A DNA stretch of 64,000 bases from Mesorhizobium plurifarium (GCA_000824785.1 CCNB01000019.1:5163-69162); one strand, 5' to 3'. Numbered from the stretch's first letter, positions 50,673 to 59,496 are shown. Made by a program: numbers and translations. Notes: generated from the sequence alone by a model not told the origin.

Positions 50673-52412
50673 CTAAAGGCCGAGCCCGCGCTTGCGGGCA
50701 AAGCTCCAGTCGACGCCGCCTTCGCCGCGAGCGACGCCGCTGACGTGCTGGCCGAAATGGCTTTCGAGCGCTGGCGTCCAGGGAACGAGTTGGAAGCCGA
50801 GGCCGTCGTCGATCATGGCGAAACGACCGGAGGCGAGAGACAGGCGCTGGCGATACGTGCCGGTAACATGGTCGCCGCTGGCGGCACGGTTGAAGACCTG
50901 TCCGCTGTCGGTCGCGTGCTTGTCGCCGATCACCTCCAGCTCGCGACGGCGCAGCGTATCGAGCAGGTTGCTGGTGAACTTGATGCGATTGCCTTGCCGC
51001 TCTGCGAGCCCTTGATCGATAAGATATCGGGCGCGGCGATCCAGGGCATGGCGGACGTCGGCGCCGAAGCCCGATTCGGCAAGTTCCGCGGGCGTGCGGG
51101 CGATGGCCTGGCGATCAAGCCAGGTCGCACCCGGCGCCGCGACTTGCTCATCGATAGTGAGATCGGAGCGAACCGCGAGCGCAACGCGACGTCGGCCACG
51201 CGCATCGTCGAATTTGCGCAGCTCGACAATCGATCCGACCGCGCCGTCGGCGGCTGCATCAAGGCTGGCGAGCCTGATGTGGTGGGTGCGCCCATCCACG
51301 CCATCGACAACGGCATAGGCAGTGCCATCCAGCTCATCGTCGAGCCCGCGATCGATGAGCCGGCCGACGATGGGCGTATCGAGATTTTCGGAAGCCAGAA
51401 CATAACTGCCCGAGCCACGCTCGATGTCCTGCGTGGTCAACGCGCGATGCATGCGCTTGATGATGTCACCGCGCTGGCCGAGCTCGCGCAGAGTGGCTTC
51501 GGCCTTGTCGTCGATGATCCATTGGCCTGGACCGACCTGACTGGCGAGACCAAGAACCTCAAGCTTGCGCAGGCGACCGACCTTCAGCGCGTGATATTCA
51601 TCGGGCTGGGTATGAGACCGCGGAGCCAGATCGATGACACCGGTACTGCGGCCGTCGCGAAGCAACTGGCGATCGAGTTGTGTCCAACGTTCGGACTGGA
51701 TTTGGCCTTCGAGCGATCGCCGGATGTCAAGATCAGTGCGCGGTCCCAGCTCCTGCGTGATCAGGTCGCGAGCGCGGTCGCGGATTCCTTCCTTGATGTA
51801 GTCGCGCGAGATGACCAGGTCCTCGCCGTCCTCGCGCACGCCGCGAACGATGAGGTGAACATGGGGATGCTGCGTGTTCCAGTGGTCGACCGCCACCCAG
51901 TCGAGCCGTGTGCCAAGGTCCTTTTCCATCTGCAGGGTAAGGTCTCGGGTGAAAGATCTCAGATCCGCCATGTCGAAGGCATCGTCCGGCGAGACGATGA
52001 ACCGGAAATGGTGCCGGTCTTCCGCCGCGCGCGTGGCGAAGGCCGCGCCATCGGCATCTCCGCTGTCCGGCCCGAACAACCTCGCCTTTTCGCCGTCGCG
52101 GGTGACACCCTCTCGACGCAGATAATTGAGATGCGTCGCAAGCGGGGTGCCGCGCGCGGAATGACGCACGACACGCGCTTTGACGACGGCGCCGCGCGAT
52201 CGCGAGCTGATCAGGCGATTGGCCTGGATGCTGGCCCGCTGCCCGTGGCCAAAGCGCGAACGGTTGCTGGAAGACACCTGCCCCGAGCGCGAGATGCCAC
52301 CGCCGGCTTTCTTGGCCGCGGCCAGCGCCTGGGCGATGAAGGGTCGGGCCTGCTGCGCACGGACCGAGCGGATACGGCCCGGTCGGATGCGAAACTCGCG
52401 CTCATCGGCCAT
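50673..52412 (-). CDS. rlxS: Relaxase/mobilization nuclease RlxS (DUF3363)
   Basis: 579 residues. The HUH metal site HPHVHLI (182-188) follows DWVAVDHWNTQ, and RHHFRFIVSPDDAFDMADL lies upstream. The catalytic tyrosine region is probably within HLNYLRREGV (94-103). The second half is the DUF3363 domain. It nicks oriT, stays bound to the 5' end and pilots it through the channel. Its N-terminus (1-75) is basic. traG follows 23 bases downstream. Confidence 0.9.
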   Translation of the reverse strand: MADEREFRIRPGRIRSVRAQQARPFIAQALAAAKKAGGGISRSGQVSSSNRSRFGHGQRASIQANRLISSRSRGAVVKARVVRHSARGTPLATHLNYLRREGVTRDGEKARLFGPDSGDADGAAFATRAAEDRHHFRFIVSPDDAFDMADLRSFTRDLTLQMEKDLGTRLDWVAVDHWNTQHPHVHLIVRGVREDGEDLVISRDYIKEGIRDRARDLITQELGPRTDLDIRRSLEGQIQSERWTQLDRQLLRDGRSTGVIDLAPRSHTQPDEYHALKVGRLRKLEVLGLASQVGPGQWIIDDKAEATLRELGQRGDIIKRMHRALTTQDIERGSGSYVLASENLDTPIVGRLIDRGLDDELDGTAYAVVDGVDGRTHHIRLASLDAAADGAVGSIVELRKFDDARGRRRVALAVRSDLTIDEQVAAPGATWLDRQAIARTPAELAESGFGADVRHALDRRARYLIDQGLAERQGNRIKFTSNLLDTLRRRELEVIGDKHATDSGQVFNRAASGDHVTGTYRQRLSLASGRFAMIDDGLGFQLVPWTPALESHFGQHVSGVARGEGGVDWSFARKRGLGL

Positions 52413-52470
52413 GGCATTGACCTGAAATGTGGAAAAGACCGCGCAGGATCAGATGCTTAGGTCTCCTTCC

Positions 52471-52555
52471 CACATTGTGCCGGAGGGCGGCAATGTGTGA
52501 AGCGGGCCTGAAAGCCGGACAAACGCTACCGCTCAACCGAGGCGCAATGTGCGCC
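52471..52555. other. Candidate origin of transfer (inverted repeats)
   Basis: CACATTG (52471-52477) faces CAATGTG (52491-52497) with CCG/CGG inner pairing, and GGCGCA-ATG-TGCGCC (52541-52555) is a perfect second hairpin that again contains CAATGTG-like sequence. This non-coding space between the relaxase start and the SLT gene is where oriT lies in many RlxS/MOBP-type modules. Confidence 0.45.
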
Positions 52556-52655
52556 CTTTTATCCTGCCATCTTCCGGTTGATCTGGCTGCCTCCCGTCTT
52601 CCCGCACACCATCGTACGCTGGAGCCTGCGATTGCACGAAAAGCATGGCGCGTGC

Positions 52656-53429
52656 TCATGGCTTAATCCCCTCGCCCGTTCGCACCACGAAGAGGCCCGC
52701 CGACGGCGGCACAATGCCGGAGACATCGCGCACGATTGTTGCAGAGACAGCGTTACTCAGCGGCCGGTTGGCCATCGCGAAGCCGGCCGGCGGCACGCGA
52801 TCCTGTTGGCGCACAAACAGCGCGGCATCCTTCCAGGGAATTGCGGTGGCGGTGGCGAAGGCGAAAGGGCTGGCGGTCGCCAGACCTCGCGCGAGCGGAG
52901 CAAGCGCTGCTACATAGGCGCGGGTCTCGGCCGGCAGCGGACGTCCCGCGAGATAGGCTTCGTAGCGCGCGGGCCCGGCGTTGTAAGCGGCCAGAAAGCC
53001 TGGCGAGCCGAAGCGATCATGTAACTCGCGCAGATACGCAGTACCAGCCAGGATGTTGTCGCGAGGATCGAAGGGATCGGCACCGAGCGACCAGCGGGCG
53101 CGCAGATCGTCCCAAGTGCCAGGCATGATCTGCATCAAGCCGCGGGCGCCTGCGCTGGACACGGCGCGCGCGTCGCCTGCGCTCTCCTGGCGCATGACGG
53201 CGCGGATCAGCGCAGCCGGAACGCCGAAGCGATGCGAGGCTTCGCTGATGTGCGCGGCAAACGGGTCGTGTTGGGAAAGTGGCGCGATGGCCGGCTCCTG
53301 CGCCACCGCCGTCATCGGCAAGGCAGTTGCGACGAATAGCCCGCAAAACAGGGAGAGAGCCATATGCCGGGCAGCGTGAAGCAGCCCGGGCGCATCGTGA
53401 CGGCTCGGCGGCGGACGGCGAGCGCGCAT
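52656..53429 (-). CDS. Lytic transglycosylase (SLT, VirB1-like)
   Basis: 257 residues. Signal region AALSLF-type (HMALSLFCGLFVATALPMTA) then the SLT domain: catalytic Glu in VMRQESAGD (Glu82), AGARGLMQIMPGTW, NILAGTAYLRELHDRFG and LAAYNAGPARY. It opens peptidoglycan for the channel. It stands between the relaxase and DUF736, as in other modules of this type. Start GTG/ATG choice is uncertain by about 20 residues. Confidence 0.9.
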   Translation of the reverse strand: MRARRPPPSRHDAPGLLHAARHMALSLFCGLFVATALPMTAVAQEPAIAPLSQHDPFAAHISEASHRFGVPAALIRAVMRQESAGDARAVSSAGARGLMQIMPGTWDDLRARWSLGADPFDPRDNILAGTAYLRELHDRFGSPGFLAAYNAGPARYEAYLAGRPLPAETRAYVAALAPLARGLATASPFAFATATAIPWKDAALFVRQQDRVPPAGFAMANRPLSNAVSATIVRDVSGIVPPSAGLFVVRTGEGIKP

Positions 53430-53432
53430 CGT

Positions 53433-53768
53433 TCATTCCTTCTCGCCGCGCTCGCGCGGGCGCGACCAGTGCAGCGACCACGACATCTCGTCGTCGCCGC
53501 TGCGAAACAGGCTGGCGCGTATCGGCTGCACCAGGATGGGGTCGTCGAGCTGGATCGAGACAAAGTCGCCGGCCTTCTCGCTGGACCGTTTCCAGCCGGC
53601 GCCGATCTCGGGGCCATCCTCATTGCCGGCATAAACACGGTAGTCAGGCGCGTTCTCCGTGTCGCTTGCCTCTGTCGCCACGATGGCGACGTCGAGGTTG
53701 AGGCTCAGCGTGTGGATGCGCCCGCAATAGCCGGTCTTCTGGCGTGTGAACTCTCCGATCTGCTGCAT
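53433..53768 (-). CDS. DUF736 protein, first copy
   Basis: 111 residues: MQQIGEFTRQKTGYCGRIHT, then RVYAGNEDGPEIGAGWKRSS and DFVSIQLDDPILVQPIRASL. DUF736 proteins are small single-domain beta-rich proteins tied to RlxS-type elements; function unknown. A second copy lies at 56770. They share 'E.G.AW/GW..S...DY/FV...LDDP....PI.A.LF'. Confidence 0.9.
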   Translation of the reverse strand: MQQIGEFTRQKTGYCGRIHTLSLNLDVAIVATEASDTENAPDYRVYAGNEDGPEIGAGWKRSSEKAGDFVSIQLDDPILVQPIRASLFRSGDDEMSWSLHWSRPRERGEKE

Positions 53769-53836
53769 GTCAGGCTCCTGTTGACGTGACGCTGCGGTGA
53801 TGAGTGAGGCGACGAGAGACGTCGCCGGTCGCGCGC

Positions 53837-54382
53837 TCACCGCATTGGCGCGCGCCATTCGAAGCGGGTCCCGCCATTCCCATAGGTCCACAGCGGGAGG
53901 GCGCGGCCGATGATCCGATCGGCGGGAATCAGGCCGAAGTACCGACCGTCGAGGCTGTCGCGCGCCCGTCGGTTCATAAGAAAGACCTCATCGGACGCGA
54001 CGCGTCGGCAGCCCTGCCAGACTGGCAAGGCGCGGCCGGCCCGGTCGCGCTGCAGCGCCATGCCAGCGACAGCGCCATCAATGGTTATGGTGGGACCTGA
54101 GCGGCATATGCTTTGCCCGGATGCCGCAACGATGTGCTTCAAAAGCGGCACGCCTTTCGGCAGATAGCCGCGATCCGCGAGGAAGGCGGCGAGCGGCTCG
54201 GGCACGTTCACTGCGACCAGATCGCCGACCGCGGGCCGCTCGTCGATGTCGATCAGGTAAAGGCCGAGCGGCGCGCTAGCCGACGCGTTCCAGATCAATC
54301 TGACCGGCATCGGCACGAAAGCCGGGCAACCGACGGCTACGCTTGCGAGAGCACCGGCCAGGATGATGGCGGCGCGCGTCAC
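53837..54382 (-). CDS. traF: TraF-type S26 signal peptidase
   Basis: 181 residues from the GTG at 54382, which overlaps the DUF2840 stop by 4 bases. One helix (AAIILAGALASVAVGCPAF), the catalytic Ser in SASAPLGLYLID and the Lys in PLLKHIVAASGQSI, and GDLVAV as box C. TraF of RP4 cleaves and cyclises the TrbC pilin, and the same is expected here. The frame extends upstream but that part is a shadow. Confidence 0.88.
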   Translation of the reverse strand: MTRAAIILAGALASVAVGCPAFVPMPVRLIWNASASAPLGLYLIDIDERPAVGDLVAVNVPEPLAAFLADRGYLPKGVPLLKHIVAASGQSICRSGPTITIDGAVAGMALQRDRAGRALPVWQGCRRVASDEVFLMNRRARDSLDGRYFGLIPADRIIGRALPLWTYGNGGTRFEWRAPMR

Positions 54383-54900
54383 AGCCCCACCCTCCTGCGC
54401 AGGAAGGCTGCGCGATGCTGGTCGAGCGTATAGCTTCGCGGCGCCTCCCCGGCGGCTATGCGGTTGTGGATGTTGCGCCAATGATCGGGCGATACCGACT
54501 CGGGCTCTATTCCGAGGCGCTCGATTGCGTCGATCGCCTGCAGAACACGCTCAACCCTGGGCCAGCTCTCGACCTTCAGCAGGAGCGCGCCACCTGGCCG
54601 CACGAAGGGAAGCGTCTGGACGGCTTCGCCAGGCGACATCGCCTGCACGATGTCGATGCGCGAGGTGACCGTTCCGAAGTCGTTTGCGGCCCAGCGCACA
54701 AAGGCGAAGACCGCGCCGGGCCGGTAGGACAGGATGCGCCGGCGACGATCGACGATCTGCTCGCGGGTGTGCGTGCCGAACCGTATCCAGTTCTCCTGTC
54801 TCTTTTCCATCCAAATCAGTTCGACATGGACGAGATGGGCAGAGAGCTGAGGCGCTGCTGGGAACGCGTCACGCAGGTTAGTAGCAGCGATATCGGTCAT
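54379..54900 (-). CDS. DUF2840 protein
   Basis: 173 residues: LVHVELIWMEKRQENWIRFG, then REQIVDRRRRILSYRPGAVF and AFVRWAANDFGTVTSRIDIV, ending DQHRAAFLRRRVGL. DUF2840 genes are constant neighbours of traF in RlxS modules. No function known. In many relatives a parA and a replication initiator gene lie directly upstream. Here the next gene is the AlpA-like regulator, 118 bases away. Confidence 0.88.
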   Translation of the reverse strand: MTDIAATNLRDAFPAAPQLSAHLVHVELIWMEKRQENWIRFGTHTREQIVDRRRRILSYRPGAVFAFVRWAANDFGTVTSRIDIVQAMSPGEAVQTLPFVRPGGALLLKVESWPRVERVLQAIDAIERLGIEPESVSPDHWRNIHNRIAAGEAPRSYTLDQHRAAFLRRRVGL

Positions 54901-55018
54901 GAAGGTGCTCCTGGTCCTGCGAGCACGTCGCGCGTATCTCGTGGTGGATGGAGGAATGGTGAGGCGGCGCTGGACACCCGGCATGCGTCTGCACGGCTGC
55001 GGCGTCATCGACGCGCGG

Positions 55019-55300
55019 TCAGCGTGAGTATCGCCCGTCATTTGCCGCTGGCGTCGGCGCGTGTCGCTTGGCCGGCAGAACGGAGCCGCGCGGATCCGAT
55101 GTCGAGGTGACGGCGCCGCGCTCGGCCCAGGCTTGGAGATCGTCGACCGCATAGACGACACGGCCGCCGAGCTTCTTGTAAGCAGGCCCTGTGCCGTAGG
55201 TGCGATGCTTCTCGAGAGTACGGGCGGACAGGCTGAGGAAATCAGCAGCTTCCTTGGTGCGCAGAAAGCGCGGCGGCAAAGCGGTGACATCGGGTCGCAT
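55019..55300 (-). CDS. AlpA/excisionase-like HTH regulator
   Basis: 93 residues from the ATG at 55300. Winged HTH: PRFLRTKEAADFLSLSARTL, then EKHRTYGTGPAYKKLGGRVV and YAVDDLQAWAERG, the MerR-type HTH_17 pattern. It likely regulates transfer or excision of the element. The upstream extension of the frame is Pro-rich and not coding. Confidence 0.85.
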   Translation of the reverse strand: MRPDVTALPPRFLRTKEAADFLSLSARTLEKHRTYGTGPAYKKLGGRVVYAVDDLQAWAERGAVTSTSDPRGSVLPAKRHAPTPAANDGRYSR

Positions 55301-55443
55301 TTGATCGCAGCTCCGTGGGGTTTCGGGCGGCCGCTGACGTCCAGCGGCGGACGGCAACCACGGTGGCGGAGGATGCGCTTCGGGAGGGATGGGGAAGTTG
55401 CGGGGTGTCAAAAATCCCACCCCCGTTGCCTGACCCGGAAAGG

Positions 55444-55989
55444 CTAAGTCCTGCGTCGATGGCGCAGTATCTGCAGATAACCGCCGGCGATAAGGGCTGT
55501 GGCGCCTTCGACCAGGCCGATCACCGCATCGCGAAGCGCGGAAGTCTTCCAGGGATCGGCGGCAACGCGGCTGCGCCCGTAGAGAGCGATTGCGATGTCA
55601 CGATAGCTGGCGCCGCTGGAACGGCCGTCAGCGGCCTGCATCATCAGGCGGAAGCGACGCCGCTGCTGCGGGGTCATTCGCGTGTCCGGCGGTGCCGAGC
55701 GACCCTGCCAGGAACGCCAGAAGCGGGTAAGCGCCTCAATCCGACCCAACGTTTGCGCGTCCAATGGGATCAACGCCGCCACGTGGCCGCGCGTGTCGCT
55801 GCCAGGCAGGATAAGAAGCTGCGTCACCGCACCGGCTTTGTGGATTGCGTGGCGTCCTTCCGGGCTGTCGCGCCCCTCGCTCAAGCCCGCCAATGGCGCG
55901 GGCGAGGCCGACGACAGGAACTCCGGCATCCGGACCAGTGGAACTACCGCTGGATCGACGACAGGAGACCAGAGGACCTCTTGCGCCAA
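55444..55989 (-). CDS. DUF2285 protein
   Basis: 181 residues. The C-terminal DUF2285 domain has FRLMMQAADGRSSGASYRDI, then AIALYGRSRVAADPWKTSAL and RDAVIGLVEGATALIAGGYL. The N-terminal half is a variable beta region. It is a putative DNA-binding regulator in this module type. It follows DUF6499 after 10 bases. Confidence 0.85.
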   Translation of the reverse strand: MAQEVLWSPVVDPAVVPLVRMPEFLSSASPAPLAGLSEGRDSPEGRHAIHKAGAVTQLLILPGSDTRGHVAALIPLDAQTLGRIEALTRFWRSWQGRSAPPDTRMTPQQRRRFRLMMQAADGRSSGASYRDIAIALYGRSRVAADPWKTSALRDAVIGLVEGATALIAGGYLQILRHRRRT

Positions 55990-55999
55990 TGCGGATAGG

Positions 56000-56209
56000 T
56001 CAGGCCTGGCTGGGAAATCGCAGCCCCCATATCCGCTGCGCCGCGGACGTCATCGGCGCTTTTTGGGTTCTTGTCGCCAGGAGCGCGCGATAGTGCCGTT
56101 GATAGGGTTCGTGACGCCGCAGGCACTCCCAGGCGAGCCCTTCAATTGGCAAGGCATCGAAATAGTCGTAGCTGTCACGGTCTCGCCAATGCGACGTATC
56201 CGGCCTCAT
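56000..56209 (-). CDS. DUF6499 small protein
   Basis: 69 residues from the ATG at 56209: MRPDTSHWRDRDSYDYFDAL, then PIEGLAWECLRRHEPYQRHY and RIWGLRFPSQA. This 'WECLRRN..Y..' fold is often fused or adjacent to DUF2285. It is probably part of the same regulatory unit. Confidence 0.85.
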   Translation of the reverse strand: MRPDTSHWRDRDSYDYFDALPIEGLAWECLRRHEPYQRHYRALLATRTQKAPMTSAAQRIWGLRFPSQA

Positions 56210-56335
56210 CTGAAGAGCTCCTCGAGCGCAGCCCCGACTCAGAGAATTTCGACTCGCGGCGAGTGACGGAAGCCCATCACCGGGCATCAGGTGATGCTGC
56301 TTCGGCATCACCTGCGATCGTCAATGACAATGCTC

Positions 56336-56596
56336 CTAGCCGCCGGCTCGGCGCAGGAGATGGCGGTAGCCGGAGCGTGCCATCCAGCGCGCTCGCGCCA
56401 GATGACTGTCATGAATGCGACGGGCGCGCTGCGGCTCTTTCGCCAAATCGATGCCGAACAGGATTTCGACCACCTCGCGCCAGTCCGCGCCGTCGTCGGC
56501 CGCATCAAGCAGGCGCGCATAGAGCTTGATGTGCTCGCGATCGTATTCGGTCAGTTCGTCTGCGGTCGGCGCGGCCTCATCAAACGGTTCGATCAT
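56336..56596 (-). CDS. Conserved element-associated small protein
   Basis: 86 residues from MIEPFDEAAPTADELTEYDR, with HIKLYARLLDAADDGADWRE, then IDLAKEPQRARRIHDSHLAR and ARWMARSGYRHLL. It is constantly found upstream of DUF6499/DUF2285 in these elements. Role unknown. An ATG four codons earlier (56608) is an alternative start. Confidence 0.8.
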   Translation of the reverse strand: MIEPFDEAAPTADELTEYDREHIKLYARLLDAADDGADWREVVEILFGIDLAKEPQRARRIHDSHLARARWMARSGYRHLLRRAGG

Positions 56597-56729
56597 CTTT
56601 GGCCTCACATCAGCGAAGTGAAAGCTCGCATTTTACCGATACAGCTTTCCCAGGGAGCCCGGTTCAGAAGCATCAGGCGATGCGATCTCGGCATCGTTGC
56701 TTCTTGAGCGAGCCTCACCGGCTACACGG

Positions 56730-56763
56730 AAGAAGGCCCCGGCATTTCGGCCGGGGCCTTCTT
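56730..56763 (-). terminator. Terminator after the second DUF736 gene
   Basis: AGAAGGCCCCGG (56731-56742) pairs with CCGGGGCCTTCT (56751-56762) around an 8-base loop, extended by A-T at the outside. For the minus strand it follows the DUF736 stop by 7 bases and ends in CTTCTTCC. Confidence 0.8.
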
Positions 56764-56769
56764 TGGCTC

Positions 56770-57093
56770 CTAGTCGCGCCGCGCACTCGGCCGCGACCAG
56801 ATGAGCGAGAAGCCCTCTCCCTCTTCGTCGTCGAAGAGGTTGGCGTAGATCGGGGCGTTGAAGCTCGGATCGTCGAGCTTGAGGCCCAGATAGTCGCGGC
56901 CCTCGTTGGAGCGCTTCGACCAGGCGGCGCCGATCTCGGCGCGACCGACCGCGACCCGGTGGCTGGGGGCATTCTCGCCGGTGGCACGCTGGTCAGGGAC
57001 GATGCGCACGTTCTTGGCCTGGACGCTGAGGGTGACGATTTCGCCGGTGAACTCGTTCGAGCCGGTCTTCTTGAAAGTGCCGATGGTAGCCAT
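56770..57093 (-). CDS. DUF736 protein, second copy
   Basis: 107 residues: MATIGTFKKTGSNEFTGEIV, then TLSVQAKNVRIVPDQRATGE, EIGAAWSKRSNEGRDYLGLK and LDDPSFNAPIYANLFDDEEG. It is the canonical DUF736 copy. It has its own terminator and a GC-rich structured leader, so it is probably expressed separately and strongly. Function unknown. Confidence 0.92.
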   Translation of the reverse strand: MATIGTFKKTGSNEFTGEIVTLSVQAKNVRIVPDQRATGENAPSHRVAVGRAEIGAAWSKRSNEGRDYLGLKLDDPSFNAPIYANLFDDEEGEGFSLIWSRPSARRD

Positions 57094-57725
57094 TGTAAGT
57101 CTCCGTTTTGGTGTTTCCGAGCCCGCACCATTGCGGCCTCGATGGCGATCGGCAGGCCGGAGGCGATCGGCGACGCACTCCGTCCCCGGGGTCCCTGGCG
57201 CGCTTGCGCGCTGGGGTGGGATGGGGCCTGACAGCCAAGGGAGGGCTTTCTTGCCTCGCGAGGAATGGCGGCGCCTCGGGGTCCCCGCGCGGCCTGTCGC
57301 GTGGGGTGGGGTCCGGCAGGGGAAGAAAGTTTGACGCGGCTGTTGCGTCATAGGCGATCGAGGCGCAGCCGGCCTTCGGCCAGATCAGGCCATTGAAGAG
57401 GCCGTTTGGAGCGTTCGAGGTACGGTCAGATAACGGAGAAATGGCGGCCCTCACGCACCAGCAAACCGGCGTCACGGTATGCTCACCGGCTTCGTTTCCT
57501 CGCGCCTGGCCGACGCGGTCGCATTGCCTTCCGCCGCAGCCACGGTGATCGTCGCCGCTGACGGCCGATGACCGCCGAGACATGGCTCTGCCCATACAGC
57601 GCTCCAGCAAGGTCCGCCTCTCCGGGGGTAGCATTGATCCGCCCTGCACACGCCCATCGCTCCGACATGAGACGACGGGGGCGACACGCCCACCGCTGAG
57701 ATCCTCCAGACGGCGATGACGAAGA
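57094..57725 (-). promoter_or_regulatory. Structured non-coding leader region
   Basis: About 630 bases with no credible gene. It contains two related GC-rich hairpins: CCC-TG-GCGCGC-TT-GCGCGC-TG-GGG at 57193-57215 and CCCC-GCGCG with CGCG-T-GGGG at 57284-57307, each followed by GTGGG(A/G)TGGGG-like or GTGGGGTCC sequence. They may be a 5' leader of the DUF736 transcript or a small RNA. Confidence 0.4.
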
Positions 57726-58169
57726 TCAGGCCCGCGCAAGATCCCGGCCGAACCGTGCAGGTCTCCCCGCCATTCCGGCAACGCGCATGAAGGCAGTGAT
57801 GCCGACCGCCACCGCACCGATGACAGAGAAAGTTATCTGCCACGCCTCGGACGGCATGAGGTGCTTCACGATGCCATGCGTCGCATGGAAGCCGGCGGTC
57901 GCCGCCGGCGCGACGAAGGCGGCGGAAACGCTAAGCTTCAGCCAGACGGGCCGGACGAAGGTGATGAGCAGATGGCCGACGGCGAGCGTGATCGCCGCCG
58001 CGACGGCACCGACCAGAACGGCGCCGGGAATGCTGGCACCGGTGCCGTGCGCCCAGGCGCCCGCGGTCACGCCGAGAAACGCCGGCAGTGCGAAGACGGC
58101 AGCGTGAACAGCAGCCAGCAAAGCAGTCCGATCGCCGCCAGAGATGCAAGTATTGCAAGGATGATCATG
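57726..58169 (-). pseudogene. Small membrane protein gene, one frameshift
   Basis: The ATG at 58169 reads MIILAILASLAAIGLLCWLL and FTL, then goes out of frame. The rest is in the other frame: VFALPAFLGVTAGAWAHGTG, then AAAITLAVGHLLITFVRPVW and AWQITFSVIGAVAVGITAFM. Loss of one G near 58106 (CTGCC for CTGGCC) would account for it. The intact protein would have about four helices and is typical of this element region. A sequencing error is possible. Confidence 0.7.
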
Positions 58170-58306
58170 GCGGTGGTCTCGGTAGGACAGGTCTGACGGT
58201 CGCGCCTTCCACCACCACCACGGCGCGCCTGAAGTGTAGCGCAGGAGCGACGGCGCCGGGAGCGGAAATCGTGGCGGTTTCCGCTCCTGCGATCGCATCG
58301 CCCCGG

Positions 58307-58474
58307 TCAGGGGGCGAAAGGATCGATCTCAAGGACAATGGCGGCGGTGTCTCCGTCGTATTCGCTGGCTGGCGTGACCGACAGCGTGCCGTCGCCGGCC
58401 TGGAAAATGACGATGGCGGCCATCAGCGTGGTAGCGAGGCTGAAGGCGAAGGCGTGGGCGTCGTTGAGGGACAT
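58307..58474 (-). CDS. Small element-associated protein, 55 aa
   Basis: MSLNDAHAFAFSLATTLMAA, then IVIFQAGDGTLSVTPASEYD and TAAIVLEIDPF. It has one hydrophobic helix and a beta end. CAGGAG precedes the start. It recurs upstream of DUF736 in related elements. Function unknown. Confidence 0.65.
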   Translation of the reverse strand: MSLNDAHAFAFSLATTLMAAIVIFQAGDGTLSVTPASEYDGDTAAIVLEIDPFAP

Positions 58475-59225
58475 CAATCCGGCTCCTGGTTTGAGCGGAG
58501 GACCATCCCCCGCTGACAGGCGCCCGATGTGTCGGACTGAGCGCTGCAATCACCGCGCAGGCGAAGCCGCAGCGGCGGCATGCTCGCATAGCCGACCCTT
58601 CACGGGTTGATGGCGCCAGGCGATCAGTCTGACCAAGGATCAGCGCAGATAGGCGGGGAGATGGTGCCGCGCGGCGGTGCCGGGTTGATGCGGTGCATCG
58701 CACGCGTTCGCGCTGAACCGTCAGACGAGGTTGCGCTTGAAGTGCTCGATCGAACAGAGCACACGCAAAAGTCGTCGACGATGCCGCTATGCCTTCCCGA
58801 ACTGCGCGACGTCCCCGAGGCGCAGGCGAAATTCTCCGAGATCCAGCCGGTGGCGCCGGTCAACCTGAAAGCAGCGGCGCTGTCGCCGGAGCGGATCTCA
58901 ACCACTCAGCCGCCGCGCCTTAGCCCAGCGCCCACTCCGCCGAGCTGACCACCGTCGGCTGAAGCGATGGGCGTTCCCGTCTCGCACGCCCGCGGGACCA
59001 GCTACGCGCAATGGCTGTTCGGACACCCGGTCAGCGAGGGGCCGCCCAGGGCTGCGCAGCCGCGACCTCTTCATTCCCAACCTTCACATAGACAACATCA
59101 AAGTCAACACGTGCGACTTCAGGGGAAACGCGGAATTTCTTGCCCGGCTCAGGATCGCAAGTCGCACCAGAACGTTACAGGTCGAACGTCGAGACGACGC
59201 GGCCATCGAAACCAGGGAGAGGACA
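58475..59225. other. Intergenic, no gene recognised
   Basis: About 750 bases between the conjugation module and the repair genes. Frames on both strands lack protein-like composition. It may hold the element border, but no tRNA, direct repeat or integrase was recognised. Confidence 0.45.
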
Positions 59226-59411
59226 ATGGCAGACGACAAATCCAAGCGAGGCGGCGCCGACCGTCGGCAGGTCTCTGGCGGCGAAGGCTACGAGGTCAAT
59301 TATTTCGCCCGCAAGCACGGCATCAGCAGAGAGCAGGCCGAGACCCTCATCAATCGGGTCGGCAATGACCGCGACAAGCTCAATGCCGCCGCCGAGAAAC
59401 TCAAGAAGTAG
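59226..59411 (+). CDS. DUF3606 family small protein
   Basis: 61 residues, MADDKSKRGGADRRQVSGGE, then YEVNYFARKHGISREQAETL and INRVGNDRDKL. It is the canonical DUF3606 form and the closest partner of the copy at 10570. GGGAGAGG precedes the start. It lies 85 bases before ligD, mirroring the DUF3606/LigD association at the other side of the window. Confidence 0.88.
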   Translation: MADDKSKRGGADRRQVSGGEGYEVNYFARKHGISREQAETLINRVGNDRDKLNAAAEKLKK

Positions 59412-59496
59412 GCTGCGGATTTAGAATGACGCAGGACAGTTGTGCTTGGTTAGAGTGAGGCAATTGAGTAAGTCAGCGTCGCGGCCCACAATTGAA

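Noticed and set aside
50637..52460. 607-aa plus-strand frame opposite the relaxase
   Set aside because: Shadow of RlxS; no motif of its own.
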